From Streptomyces physcomitrii (GTDB lineage Bacteria; Actinomycetota; Actinomycetes; Streptomycetales; Streptomycetaceae): a stretch of DNA of 64,000 nt. A program made the position numbers and the translations under genes. The notes beneath the pieces are model-generated. The model saw nothing but the letters and a program-made list of their open reading frames with translations. It was not told the DNA's origin and made no database searches. Positions 46,846-54,937 of this stretch are shown here, piece by piece (position 1 is the first letter of the stretch; each line of letters begins with the position of its first letter). The DNA is taken from NCBI RefSeq assembly GCF_012273655.1, contig NZ_JAAWWP010000004.1:124001-188000 (forward strand), read 5' to 3'.

Positions 46846-48444
46846 ATGGACGAGGGGCACCCGAAGGAGCAGCCGGCCGAGCACCGCACCCGGTCGTGGT
46901 GGGGCTGGGGCTGGTGTGAGGAGGCGCTGCCGGACGCGGAGTGCGCGGCCCTCGGCGCCCTGCTGCCGGGGCTGCCCGCGGACCCGCTGCCGGTCCCCCG
47001 GGTCGCCGACCTCGACCTGCCCGTACCCGCCGTGACCGTGCCCGCCCCGCTCGCCCCGCTGGTGACCGCGGACCCGGCCGACCGTGCCGCGCACGCCCTC
47101 GGCAAGGCGTACCGCGATGTGGTCCGCGCCCTGCACCGCACCCCGGCCCGGGTGCCCGACCTGGTGGCACGGCCCCGTAGCGAACAGGACGTGGCCGACC
47201 TCCTGGACTGGGCGGGCCGCACCGGCACCGCCGTGATCCCCTACGGCGGCGGCTCCTCGGTCGTCGGCGGTGTCGAGTACCGGGGCGAGGCGCATCCGGC
47301 GGTGCTGAGCCTGGACCTGACGCGGATGGACCAGGTCCTGGAGGTGGACCGGGTCAGCCGCGCCGCCCGTGTCCAGGGCGGGGTGCTCGGCCCGCACCTG
47401 GAGCGGCAGTTGCGTCCGCACGGGCTGACCCTGCGCCACTTCCCGCAGAGCTTCGAGTTCTCCACCCTGGGCGGCTGGCTCGCCACCCGGGCCGGCGGCC
47501 ACTACGCCACCCTGCACACCCATGTCGACGACTTCACCGAGTCCCTGCGCGTGGTCACCCCGATCGGCGTCAACTCCTCCTGGCGGCTGCCCGGTTCGGG
47601 CGCGGGCCCCTCCCCCGACCGGCTGTTCCTCGGTTCCGAGGGCACCCTGGGGGTGATCACCGAGGCCTGGATGCGGCTCCAGGACCGGCCCGTCCACAAG
47701 GCCTCCGCGGCCGTCCTCTTCCCCTCCTTCGAGGCCGCCGCCGAGGCCGTACGGGTACTGGCCCAGTCGGGGCTGCACCCCGCCAACTGCCGCCTGCTGG
47801 ACCGGGGCGAGGCCGCGTTCTCCGGCGCCGCCGCGGACGGCTCGACGGTCCTCGTGCTCGGCTTCGAGTCCGCGCACACCCCGGTCGGCGGGAGCCTCGC
47901 GGCCGCCGTCTCGCTCGCCCGCGACCACGGCGGGCGGCCCGCGCCCGAGCCCGCCGGGGCGCGGGGCGCGGTCGACTCCTGGCGGGCGGCCTTCCTGCGG
48001 ATGCCCTACCAGCGCGATGCCCTGGCCCGGATGAGCGGCATCGTGGAGACCTTCGAGACGGCCTGCACCTGGGACCGGCTGCCCGCCCTCTACGAGGCGG
48101 TACGCGCCGAGACCGCCGCCGCGGTCAAGGAGGTCACCGGCGCCGAGGGCCTGGTCAACTGCCGCCTCACACACGTCTATCCGGACGGCGCCGCCCCGTA
48201 CTTCACGGTGATCGCGGCGGGGCGGCGCGGTGCGGAGCTGCGGATGTGGGACGAGGTCAAGGCGGCCGCCATGGAGGTGCTCGGGCGCCACCGGGCGACC
48301 GTCACCCACCACCACGCCGTCGGCCGAGACCACCGCCCCGGCTATGACCGGCAGCGCCCCGAGCCCTTCGCCCGGGCCCTCGGCGCGGTGAAGTCGGCCC
48401 TCGACCCGCAGGGCGTGCTCAACCCGGGGGTACTCCTCGGCTGA
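46846..48444 (+). CDS. FAD-linked oxidase, alkyldihydroxyacetonephosphate synthase-like
   Basis: A 532-residue PCMH-type FAD flavoprotein. It shows the aromatic N-terminal WWGWGW motif (residues 18-23), the FAD-binding VIPYGGGSSVVGGVE (about 128-142), LGGWLATRAGGHYA (about 208-221), GSEGTLGVITEAW (about 262-274) and the HHHAVGRDH active-site triad region (about 487-495). All fit the alkyl-DHAP synthase branch, which makes ether lipids in eukaryotes; the bacterial reaction is unproven. Start ATG 46846 with AAGGAG upstream. It is divergent from a TetR gene with clear operators. Confidence 0.87.
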   Translation: MDEGHPKEQPAEHRTRSWWGWGWCEEALPDAECAALGALLPGLPADPLPVPRVADLDLPVPAVTVPAPLAPLVTADPADRAAHALGKAYRDVVRALHRTPARVPDLVARPRSEQDVADLLDWAGRTGTAVIPYGGGSSVVGGVEYRGEAHPAVLSLDLTRMDQVLEVDRVSRAARVQGGVLGPHLERQLRPHGLTLRHFPQSFEFSTLGGWLATRAGGHYATLHTHVDDFTESLRVVTPIGVNSSWRLPGSGAGPSPDRLFLGSEGTLGVITEAWMRLQDRPVHKASAAVLFPSFEAAAEAVRVLAQSGLHPANCRLLDRGEAAFSGAAADGSTVLVLGFESAHTPVGGSLAAAVSLARDHGGRPAPEPAGARGAVDSWRAAFLRMPYQRDALARMSGIVETFETACTWDRLPALYEAVRAETAAAVKEVTGAEGLVNCRLTHVYPDGAAPYFTVIAAGRRGAELRMWDEVKAAAMEVLGRHRATVTHHHAVGRDHRPGYDRQRPEPFARALGAVKSALDPQGVLNPGVLLG

Positions 48445-48523
48445 GGCACCGGAGGGGCAGACGCGCGGCCGGACGGTCCGGGGCGGGGGCAGGGCACACG
48501 GTCACCCAGCCATCCGCTCACCC

Positions 48524-48560
48524 GGCCGGGCGGGCCCCACCGTCGCCCACCCGCCCGGCC
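48524..48560. terminator. bidirectional terminator
   Basis: Perfect 11-bp arms GGCCGGGCGGG / CCCGCCCGGCC with a 15-base loop, between the convergent FAD-oxidase and phospholipase genes. Confidence 0.65.
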
Positions 48561-48568
48561 GCGCTCGC

Positions 48569-49612
48569 TCAACTCCCGTCGCCCCGCGGCAGCACGGAGG
48601 ACACGACGCCCGGCAGCGGATACCAGTCCGACGAGGCGATGGTGGCCTGGTGGGCGGCGAGCAGCGCCACCCGTTCGCGGGCCTGGGCCTCGGTGGGGCG
48701 GGTGCCGTCGATGGCCGGGGGCACGTTGTGGGCGTCGGTCATGATCAGGAGGTAGTTGCCGCGCCCGTACCAGTCGGTGTCGATGGAGCCGCCCAGATAG
48801 GTGGCGGCGTCCCCGTCGAAGACCACGAACCAGGGGCGCAGCGAGGCGTCGGTGTAGCGGGTGCGGGGGTCGCCCGCGGCGGCCTTGTGCACGGCCGGGA
48901 AGGCGGCGGCCCGGTCGAGTTGGCCCGCTGCGGCCAGGTCGCGCAGGTGGATGGCGTACTCGCGGTCGGTCCACAGGGTGTCCAGCGGGTTGGACTCCTC
49001 CACGGTGCCGGGGATCAGCTCGACGAGGAACTTGCCGGCGAGGTCCGCGCGGCGGGGCCAGGCTCCGGCGCGGGAGGCCTCGTCCAGGTCCGCGTGGCCC
49101 GCGGCGAGGTCACCGGGGCGGAAGAGCGCGTCGCCGAGCTTCTCGCCGAGGAGGGTGTCGAGTGCGGCGGGTCCGCGGCCGCGGTTGGCGAGGAAGCCGT
49201 CCTTGAGTTCGAGCTTGAGGACGACGGGGCGGTGGCCGGGGTGCGCCTCGTGCCAGGCGCGGATGTCGGACAGGCAGCCGCCGAGGTCGTGGCTGGTGGG
49301 TCCGGTGCGCAGGTCCTCGGGGCGCTGGGCGTTCTCGCAGTTGTTGTCGTTGCCGAGGGGGTTGCTGTGCGAGACCCGCCAGGAGCTGCCGAGGGCGTTG
49401 GCCCACACATCGAGTTCGAGCATGCCCGCGCCCGAGTCGAGCGCGTCCGCGAAGTACGGGTACGTGGACTTCTCGTAGGCGTTGTGCACACCGACACCGG
49501 TGGTGGACGCGTACGGCAGCTGTGCCGGATCCGCCGCGCCCGCCGGGCCGCTGCCCAGCACCAACACCCCCGCCGCCACCAGTGTCGCCACGGCACCCGT
49601 ACGTCTGACCAT
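48569..49612 (-). CDS. secreted Ca2+-dependent phosphatidylinositol-specific phospholipase C
   Basis: An exported 347-residue PI-PLC of the C1 type. Signal peptide residues 1-27 (ending GPAGAAD), then a TIM-barrel with the catalytic histidines in GVGVHNAYEKSTYPY (about 40-54) and WRVSHSNPLG (about 78-87). The acidic MLELDVWANA (about 64-73), KLELKDGFLAN and PWFVVFDGDAATYLGG are family features. It starts at ATG 49612 with GGGAG upstream. Streptomycete homologues cleave glycosyl-inositol lipids; the native target is unknown. It is divergent from a secreted serine protease, with a repeat-rich spacer. Confidence 0.88.
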   Translation of the reverse strand: MVRRTGAVATLVAAGVLVLGSGPAGAADPAQLPYASTTGVGVHNAYEKSTYPYFADALDSGAGMLELDVWANALGSSWRVSHSNPLGNDNNCENAQRPEDLRTGPTSHDLGGCLSDIRAWHEAHPGHRPVVLKLELKDGFLANRGRGPAALDTLLGEKLGDALFRPGDLAAGHADLDEASRAGAWPRRADLAGKFLVELIPGTVEESNPLDTLWTDREYAIHLRDLAAAGQLDRAAAFPAVHKAAAGDPRTRYTDASLRPWFVVFDGDAATYLGGSIDTDWYGRGNYLLIMTDAHNVPPAIDGTRPTEAQARERVALLAAHQATIASSDWYPLPGVVSSVLPRGDGS

Positions 49613-50000
49613 CTCCCGGCTCCCTTCGAGACCCCGCAGGATTTCCTGCAAATCGCCTGCACGGTAAGGGAGTTGTATGACCGGGCGGAAGACGGCGGCT
49701 TGCCGGGGCGGGTCCGCGCACGGACCCCGGGCAGGCTTCGGACCGTTCCCGGACAGACCGTGGACAGGCCTCGGACCGGCCGCGGACCGGCCTTGGGCGG
49801 ACCTCCGACCGGCCCCGAAAGGGGTGCTTCTTGGCCGTTTCTTTGCCAAAAAGACCTGGGCCAGGGGCCGTTCACCAGCGGTGCGCCCTTGTCCGTCACG
49901 TACCGGGCACCCCACAATGCCCTAGCCAAATCCGATAAACCGAAGAACTCCGGCCCAAAGGACCGAAGCGCTCCGGTCGATTCGAAGAGGAACCCCCCAC
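49613..50000. other. divergent intergenic region, phospholipase / serine protease
   Basis: No gene is seen in 388 bp. A patch at about 49737-49818 consists of degenerate GGACCGGCC-type repeats (for example CGGACCGGCCGCGGACCGGCC). No clean promoter was assigned; an AT-richer segment near 49922-49950 before the protease gene is the best candidate. Confidence 0.5.
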
Positions 50001-50861
50001 ATGAAGAAGCCTCTTGTCGGCGCACTGTTCGCCGCCGTCGCCCTCGTCGGCGCGGGTGCGGTCCCGGCCGCCTCGGCCACGGCCCAGGACGCCGCGCCCG
50101 CCAAGCAGTCGAAGGCCAAGGCCGTCGACTTCGCCGGAACGGTGGCGCTCAGCAACTGTTCCGGTTCGCTCATCCGCATGCCGGACTCGCAGCCCGGCGA
50201 CCCGGCGCTCGTCATGTCCAACGGCCACTGCCTGGAGAGCGGCTTCCCCGGCCCCGGCGAGGTCGTCGTCGACCAGCCCTCCAGCCGCACCTTCACCCTG
50301 CTGAACGCCGACGCCTCCGACGCCGCGACGCTGAAGGCCACCAAGGTCGCCTACGGCACGATGACCGACACCGACGTCTCCGTCTACGAACTGGACAGCA
50401 CCTACCAGGAGATCGAGGACGAGTCCGGCATCAAGGCGCTCGAACTCGCCGACCAGCACCCCGAGCAGGGCAAGGCCATCACCGTGGTCTCGGGCTACTG
50501 GAAGAAGACCTACAGCTGCAGCGTGGACGGCTTCGTGCACGAGCTGCGCGAGGGCGACTGGACCTGGAAGGACTCGGTCCGCTACACCCCCGAGTGCCAG
50601 ACCATCGGCGGCACCTCGGGCTCGCCCGTGGTGGACGACGAGAGCGGCAAGGTCGTCGCCGTGAACAACACGGGCAACGAGGACGGCGAGGAGTGCACGG
50701 ACAACAACCCGTGCGAGGTGGACGAGAACGGCAACGTCACCGTCCACAAGGGCACCAACTACGCCCAGGAGACCTACAACATCCCCGCCTGCTTCGGTGA
50801 GGGCAACAAGCTCGACCTCGCCGCGGAGGGCTGCACCCTGCCCAAGCCCACCCGCCGCTGA
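50001..50861 (+). CDS. secreted trypsin-like serine protease
   Basis: An exported 286-residue chymotrypsin-fold protease. Signal peptide 1-28 (ending SATAQ), a Lys/Ala-rich stretch (about 30-42), then catalytic histidine in MSNGHCLESG (about 72-81), aspartate in MTDTDVSVYEL (about 120-130) and serine in GGTSGSPVVDD (about 209-219). Six to seven cysteines suggest disulfides (SNCSGS, GHCLE, YSCSV, PECQT, CTDNNPC, PACFG). The acidic C-terminal EDGEECTDNNPCEVDENGN may bind Ca2+. ATG 50001 has GAGGA upstream. Close relatives are common in streptomycetes. Confidence 0.88.
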   Translation: MKKPLVGALFAAVALVGAGAVPAASATAQDAAPAKQSKAKAVDFAGTVALSNCSGSLIRMPDSQPGDPALVMSNGHCLESGFPGPGEVVVDQPSSRTFTLLNADASDAATLKATKVAYGTMTDTDVSVYELDSTYQEIEDESGIKALELADQHPEQGKAITVVSGYWKKTYSCSVDGFVHELREGDWTWKDSVRYTPECQTIGGTSGSPVVDDESGKVVAVNNTGNEDGEECTDNNPCEVDENGNVTVHKGTNYAQETYNIPACFGEGNKLDLAAEGCTLPKPTRR

Positions 50862-50947
50862 GCCCACGTATTCCGGCCGACAGCTCACGACGCACGACTC
50901 ACAGCCGAGCTGACAGCTGAAACGGCTGAACCAGCCGGAACAGCCAA

Positions 50948-50974
50948 GACGGCTGAGACGGCTGAGACGGCTGA
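50948..50974 (+). repeat. 9-bp tandem repeat
   Basis: GACGGCTGA occurs three times head to tail in the spacer after the serine protease gene, just before its terminator. Minor microsatellite-like element. Confidence 0.7.
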
Positions 50975-50987
50975 CGGTACGCACGGT

Positions 50988-51016
50988 GGCCCCGGCCCGC
51001 ACCACGGGCCGGGGCC
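50988..51016 (+). terminator. serine protease terminator
   Basis: Perfect 12-bp arms GGCCCCGGCCCG / CGGGCCGGGGCC with a five-base loop, about 125 bp after the stop. Confidence 0.65.
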
Positions 51017-51124
51017 GCCTGGCGTCCGCGACCCCGGCGACCTCCCGCGCCCGCGCGGCGGCGACAATCACCCTGACCGGCGGCCCGGAGCGTCCGGCTG
51101 CCGCCAGCCAAGGAGCCCAAGACC

Positions 51125-51541
51125 ATGCCTACGGCGATCCGGCCCGCCCGAGGCCGCCCGTGCACGCTCGTGGTGTGCCGCGGCTGCTGCTGCGGCCAGC
51201 CGCTCAAGTACCCGGGCTGGGACCACGCGGCACAGCTGCGCCGGTTCAGCGCGGCCGCCACCGCTTCCGAGGGCCGGTTCGCGGTCCGGGTGACCGACTG
51301 CCTCGGCCCCTGCGACCAGGCGAACATCGTCGTACTGCGCCCCTCCCCCGAAGGACGGCGGCGCGGCGGCCGCCCGGCCTGGATCGGCTGGTCCATGGGC
51401 GCGGACTGCACCGAGGAGATCATCCGCTGGGCCCACTCCGGCGGCCCGGGCCTCGCCCCCGCCCCGCTCACCCTGGAGCTCCAGTTCGTCGAGTCCCCCG
51501 CGGAACGCCGCCGCCGACAGGACCAGAACCGCCCGGCCTGA
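51125..51541 (+). CDS. thioredoxin-fold (2Fe-2S) ferredoxin-like protein
   Basis: A 138-residue protein of the small [2Fe-2S]/DUF1636-type group. The cysteines in VVCRGCCCGQP (residues about 17-27) and VRVTDCLGPCDQANIVV (about 54-70) match the four-cysteine pattern of thioredoxin-like ferredoxins. The basic tail (AERRRRQDQNRPA) is unusual. ATG 51125 lies after CAAGGAG. It is an isolated gene; a role in metal homeostasis or redox is only a guess. Family assignment fair, function unknown. Confidence 0.75.
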   Translation: MPTAIRPARGRPCTLVVCRGCCCGQPLKYPGWDHAAQLRRFSAAATASEGRFAVRVTDCLGPCDQANIVVLRPSPEGRRRGGRPAWIGWSMGADCTEEIIRWAHSGGPGLAPAPLTLELQFVESPAERRRRQDQNRPA

Positions 51542-51660
51542 ACGGGGCGTACGCCTTCGTCCGTACGAACACCCTCCGGCGGTACGGGTGTTACTGATGT
51601 TGCGAGTGATACGCGTATCGGCTGAGGCATCCGGCGGCGCGGGGCTGCGGAGGTGCGGGC

Positions 51661-51686
51661 GTGCAGGCGTGCAGGCGTGCAGGCGC
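51661..51686. repeat. 8-bp tandem repeat
   Basis: GTGCAGGC units occur three times in tandem (GTGCAGGCGTGCAGGCGTGC) in the spacer before the S4 gene, with degenerate copies continuing to about 51710. Confidence 0.7.
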
Positions 51687-51757
51687 ACGAGCATGCGGGC
51701 GTGCGGGCGCCGCGAAATCCAGGAGTCCTGCCGATGCCCAGCGGTTAGGGTCGCCCC

Positions 51758-52786
51758 ATGACGCCGCATCCGTCGCAGAACACCCCGGAGCCCGAGCCGA
51801 CCGACCCGGCCCCGGTCGAGGCCGAGTCCCGGACGGAAGACCGGGCAGGGGAACGGTCCGAGGGCTGGACCGAGGGCCAAGCCCAAGCTGCGGAGCCCTC
51901 AGGCGACGGCCGGGCCCAAGCCACAGAGCCCGCGGACGGCGGCCGGGACCAGGGTTCCGGCGCCGGTGGCAGCGGGGCCGGGGACAGGACCAACAGCGGT
52001 GCCGGGCACGGCGGTTCGGTACGCGTGGACAGCTGGATCTGGTCCGTACGCCTGGTCAAGAGCAGGTCGCTGGCCGCGACCGCCTGCCGTGGCGGCCATG
52101 TCCGGGTCAACGGCGACCGGGTCAAGCCCTCCCAGGCCGTACGGGTGGGCGACGAGGTCCGGCTGCGCCACGCGGGCCGGGAGCGGATCGTCGTGGTCAG
52201 GCAGCTGCTGCGCAAGCGGGTCGGGGCTCCCGAGGCGGTGAAGTGCTATGTCGACAACAGCCCGCCGCCTCCCCCGCGCGAGGCCGTCGCCCCGGCCGGG
52301 ATCCGGGACCGCGGCACCGGCCGCCCCACCAAGCGGGACCGCCGCGAAATGGAACGCCTGCGCGGAGCAGGCGGCTTCGCCGCACCGCCCTCCCCCGTAC
52401 CCCCCGGATTCCAGGGCCCGAACCCCCTCGGCGGCGGCGCCGGAACCCGCTCGGCCGACGAGGCCACCGCCGACGAGCAGCAAGCCGCGCCCCACGACAG
52501 CCCGGGCAGCGGGGCCGCCCACCCGGACCGCACGGACGCACGCGAGAACCGAGCCGGACGCAAGAGCCGGGACGGGCGCGACACCGGAGGCGGACAGGGC
52601 GACAGAAGCGGACGGAACAGCAGACGCGGACGGGACAGCGGAGACGGGCACGGCAGCAGAGGCGACCGCGACAGCGGAGACGGCCGCGGCAACAGAAGCG
52701 GACGTGAGAGCAAGCGCGCCGGTGGCCGGAGCGGCGAACCCGAGCGCTCGCACCGCAGGCGCGGAGGCGGGCGTCCGGAGGCCTGA
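51758..52786 (+). CDS. S4-domain RNA-binding protein with long disordered arms
   Basis: A 342-residue protein. An acidic Pro/Glu/Gly-rich N-terminal arm (residues 1-86) precedes one S4 RNA-binding domain (VRVDSWIWSVRLVKSRSLAA, HVRVNGDRVKPSQAVRVGDE, about 88-135) of the Hsp15 type, known in E. coli to bind stalled 50S subunits. Next is a PPPPPRE linker and then a long basic RG/SG-rich tail (about 190-342) that includes a 36-bp duplicated unit. In other streptomycetes the protein is usually near 120-140 residues, so both arms look expanded here. ATG 51758 may be leaderless after TAGGGT. A terminator lies at 52833-52855. Confidence 0.8.
   Translation: MTPHPSQNTPEPEPTDPAPVEAESRTEDRAGERSEGWTEGQAQAAEPSGDGRAQATEPADGGRDQGSGAGGSGAGDRTNSGAGHGGSVRVDSWIWSVRLVKSRSLAATACRGGHVRVNGDRVKPSQAVRVGDEVRLRHAGRERIVVVRQLLRKRVGAPEAVKCYVDNSPPPPPREAVAPAGIRDRGTGRPTKRDRREMERLRGAGGFAAPPSPVPPGFQGPNPLGGGAGTRSADEATADEQQAAPHDSPGSGAAHPDRTDARENRAGRKSRDGRDTGGGQGDRSGRNSRRGRDSGDGHGSRGDRDSGDGRGNRSGRESKRAGGRSGEPERSHRRRGGGRPEA
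52631..52702 (+). repeat. 36-bp tandem duplication inside the S4 gene
   Basis: Units starting at 52631 and 52667 both begin CGGGACAGCGGAGACGG or CGCGACAGCGGAGACGG and encode RDSGDGHGSRGD and RDSGDGRGNRSG. Frame is kept, so unit number can change without breaking the gene. Confidence 0.75.
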
Positions 52787-52832
52787 CGTACGGCGCCGTC
52801 CTGCGTGAACCGGGCGGCCGGAATCCGAACCC

Positions 52833-52855
52833 CGGGGTCGACGAAACCGACCCCG
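52833..52855. terminator. bidirectional terminator
   Basis: Eight-base arms CGGGGTCG / CGACCCCG with a seven-base loop in the gap between the convergent S4 and methyltransferase genes. Confidence 0.6.
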
Positions 52856-53036
52856 CGACGGATGGAAACCGAAACCAGGGCGGACGGAACCGACCTCAGG
52901 ACACCGCCAGGACACCGCCGGGTCAGCGCCCCCGCAACACGACAACCACCCGACCCCGGCGCACGCCCCGCCGACCCCCGCTCCGCTCCTCGGTCCGGTG
53001 CTCCGCTCTCCCTCCCCCGCTCCCTCTCCCCCGCTC

Positions 53037-53729
53037 TCAGTCCGCCGCGACCACCCGTACCCAGATCCGGTCCTCGGTGAGGTACCGGTCGACGGCCAGC
53101 CCCTCCTCGGCGAGCGCCGACTCGAACTGCTCCCTGGTCAGCGGCCGGGCGCGGAAGGTCTGGCTCCAGGTGGCGTCCGGGAACTCGTACTCCGCGCGCA
53201 CCGAGTGCACCCCGTCGCCGACCGGCTCCGAGGAGAGGATCCGTAGGGTGAAGCCGCCCGGGTCGACGCGTTCGCGCGGCAGGCGGGTGTGGTAGTCCTC
53301 GCCCTCCCGCTGGATCACCAGGACCCCGCCCTTCGCGAGATGGCGGCGGCAGGTGGCGAGCAGGGCGCGCCGCACCGCGGCGTCCCCGGCGTGCACCAGG
53401 AAGGAGGCGAGCAGCACGGCGGCGAAGGTCTCGCCGAGGTCGAGCGACTCGATGGGGCTGCACACCGTCCGCGCGCCGGTGACGCGGTCCAGCATCTGCT
53501 GCGACTCGTCGACGGCGGTGACGCGGAAGCCGCGGTCCAGGAGCGGGTGCGTGATCCGGCCCACCCCGCTGCCGAGTTCGAGGAGGTGCGCCCCGGCGGG
53601 TATCGCGGCGGCGACGATCTCGGGCTCCTCGCCCACGGGCAGGCGGGCGTACAGCTCGACCGCGCAGCCGTCCGGGGTGATCGCGCCGGGGCCGGTGCCC
53701 TGATGTCCCTCTCTCATCCGTACGTCCAT
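53037..53729 (-). CDS. class I SAM-dependent methyltransferase
   Basis: A 230-residue cytoplasmic methyltransferase. SAM-binding motif I is LLELGSGVGRITHPLLDRG (about residues 47-65), with a D/E acidic loop VTAVDESQQML (about 68-78) and post-motif LVIQREGEDYHTRLP. The C-terminal part has VRAEYEFPDATWSQTF, a sequence frequent in small-molecule methyltransferases. Start ATG 53729 with GGAGAAGG upstream. Substrate unknown. It is divergent from the DUF6343 gene. Confidence 0.85.
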   Translation of the reverse strand: MDVRMREGHQGTGPGAITPDGCAVELYARLPVGEEPEIVAAAIPAGAHLLELGSGVGRITHPLLDRGFRVTAVDESQQMLDRVTGARTVCSPIESLDLGETFAAVLLASFLVHAGDAAVRRALLATCRRHLAKGGVLVIQREGEDYHTRLPRERVDPGGFTLRILSSEPVGDGVHSVRAEYEFPDATWSQTFRARPLTREQFESALAEEGLAVDRYLTEDRIWVRVVAAD

Positions 53730-53931
53730 GCCTTCTCCAACGCCCGGCCGCCACCGAGCGTTCCCACCCGCACACACTTGGCGACCATCCGGTCTCGCCG
53801 GGGCCAGGCCCGGATGTCTCCTCCCGCGCCCGGCGGTCGCACACTGGGAGAAGAGACGGGGGAAGGGACCGAGGAAAGGACGGGGAAAGGGCAGGTCGGC
53901 CGCCGGAGCAGAGAGGCAGGCGAGGCGCAGG

Positions 53932-54192
53932 ATGCGTACCGGAAACGAGCCCCTCACCGCGCGCAGCCCGTTGCGGATGCGGTTCTGGCTCAGTCTGTGG
54001 GGCCTGCTGTGGGCGGTCGGCGGCACGCTCGCCTTCGCCTTCGCCGGGCGGGTCGGCTGGGCGGTGGCCTGCGGGGTCTTCGGGATCGTCGTGGTGACCG
54101 ATCTGATCATCGTGATCCGGCATATCCGCCAGGGCCCGCACTTCCAGCCGGGCCGCGACGTCCCCCCGTACGAACCGCCCCGCCACCACTGA
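53932..54192 (+). CDS. DUF6343-type small membrane protein
   Basis: An 86-residue protein with two hydrophobic helices (FWLSLWGLLWAVGGTLAFAF, about residues 18-37, and WAVACGVFGIVVVTDLIIVI, about 43-62), then a basic, Pro-rich cytoplasmic end (RHIRQGPHFQPGRDVPPYEPP). It fits the streptomycete DUF6343 family, of unknown role. ATG 53932 has GGCGAGG upstream. Isolated between a methyltransferase and the TPR gene. Confidence 0.8.
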   Translation: MRTGNEPLTARSPLRMRFWLSLWGLLWAVGGTLAFAFAGRVGWAVACGVFGIVVVTDLIIVIRHIRQGPHFQPGRDVPPYEPPRHH

Positions 54193-54249
54193 CCCCGCAC
54201 CGGCCGCACCCTGGCCGCTCAGGGCCCGCACCCGCTGACCGGGGAGAAC

Positions 54250-54630
54250 TCAGGAGTCGAAGCGCGCGGCCTTCAGATACTGCGGACGCGGGTCGAGCGC
54301 CGCCGCCAGCCGGAAGTGCCGCAGGGCCTGCTCGGGCCGCCCGGCGCGCTCATAGGTGCGGGCGAGGGCGAAGTGCGCGAAGGCGTTGTCCGGCTCCCGC
54401 TCCAGGACGATGGTGAACTCCAGCTCGGCGGGGCGCAGTTGGGCCGCCGCGAAGAAGGCGCGGGCGCGCAGCAGCCGGGCGGCGGTGTTCTCCGGGTGGG
54501 CGGCGATCACCGGGTCGAGGAGTTTCACCGCGCCCCGGGGATCGCGCGCGGCGAGCAACTGCTCGGCGGCGCGGAAGTCGATGACATGCGTCTCCGGCGT
54601 ACGTCCTGCGGATCCACTGCTCTCGGGCAC
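54250..54630 (-). CDS. tetratricopeptide-repeat protein
   Basis: A 126-residue soluble protein with three TPR-like helix pairs (AAEQLLAARDPRGAVKLLDP, about residues 21-40; ARLLRARAFFAAAQLRPAEL, about 51-70; AHFALARTYERAGRPEQALR, about 84-103). It begins at GTG 54630 with GAAGG 9 bp upstream. TPR proteins act as docking scaffolds; the partner is unknown. Upstream are two strong hairpins and a tandem repeat separating it from coaE. Confidence 0.8.
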   Translation of the reverse strand: MPESSGSAGRTPETHVIDFRAAEQLLAARDPRGAVKLLDPVIAAHPENTAARLLRARAFFAAAQLRPAELEFTIVLEREPDNAFAHFALARTYERAGRPEQALRHFRLAAALDPRPQYLKAARFDS

Positions 54631-54685
54631 GGCGGAATTCCTTCCCTCGTCGGGGAGGTTAAACGCACGCGGCCGGGGAGGGTAT

Positions 54686-54748
54686 TCCTGCCCGGGGGAC
54701 TTGGCCGGACGAGTCCCCCGGGCAGGAGGACTCGACCCGGTCGAGTCC
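54686..54748 (-). terminator. twin hairpins downstream of coaE
   Basis: A 15-bp perfect stem (54686-54700 with 54713-54727) abuts a 9-bp perfect stem GGACTCGAC/GTCGAGTCC (54728-54748, three-base loop). They lie downstream of coaE and upstream of the TPR gene on the same strand, so they likely end the coaE transcript. Confidence 0.7.
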
Positions 54749-54786
54749 GGGAGACCCGGCCGATCACCGCGACGGCGGGCCGCACC

Positions 54787-54875
54787 CCTCAGACGTACAG
54801 TCCCCGGACCTCAAGCCTCAGAAGTACAGTCCCCGGACCTCAGGCCTCGGACGTACGGCCCTCGAGGACCTCGGG
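54787..54875. repeat. 29-bp degenerate tandem repeat
   Basis: Units CCTCAGACGTACAGTCCCCG plus GACCTCAAG (54787-54815), a near-identical copy (54816-54844, one A/C and one A/G change) and a decayed third (54845-54875). Non-coding, in the coaE to TPR gap. Confidence 0.75.
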
Positions 54876-54937
54876 CACCCGGACCCGCGCCCCAGGCGGC
54901 GTACGACCCCCGCGCCCAGGTGTCCAGCCCCCGAGCC

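Noticed and set aside
45787..48333. Open frame of about 850 codons antisense to the FAD-oxidase gene and running into the TetR gene
   Set aside because: It is a composite of the antisense shadow and the frame in front of TetR. Its sequence is low-complexity Arg/Gly/Pro and shows no domain.
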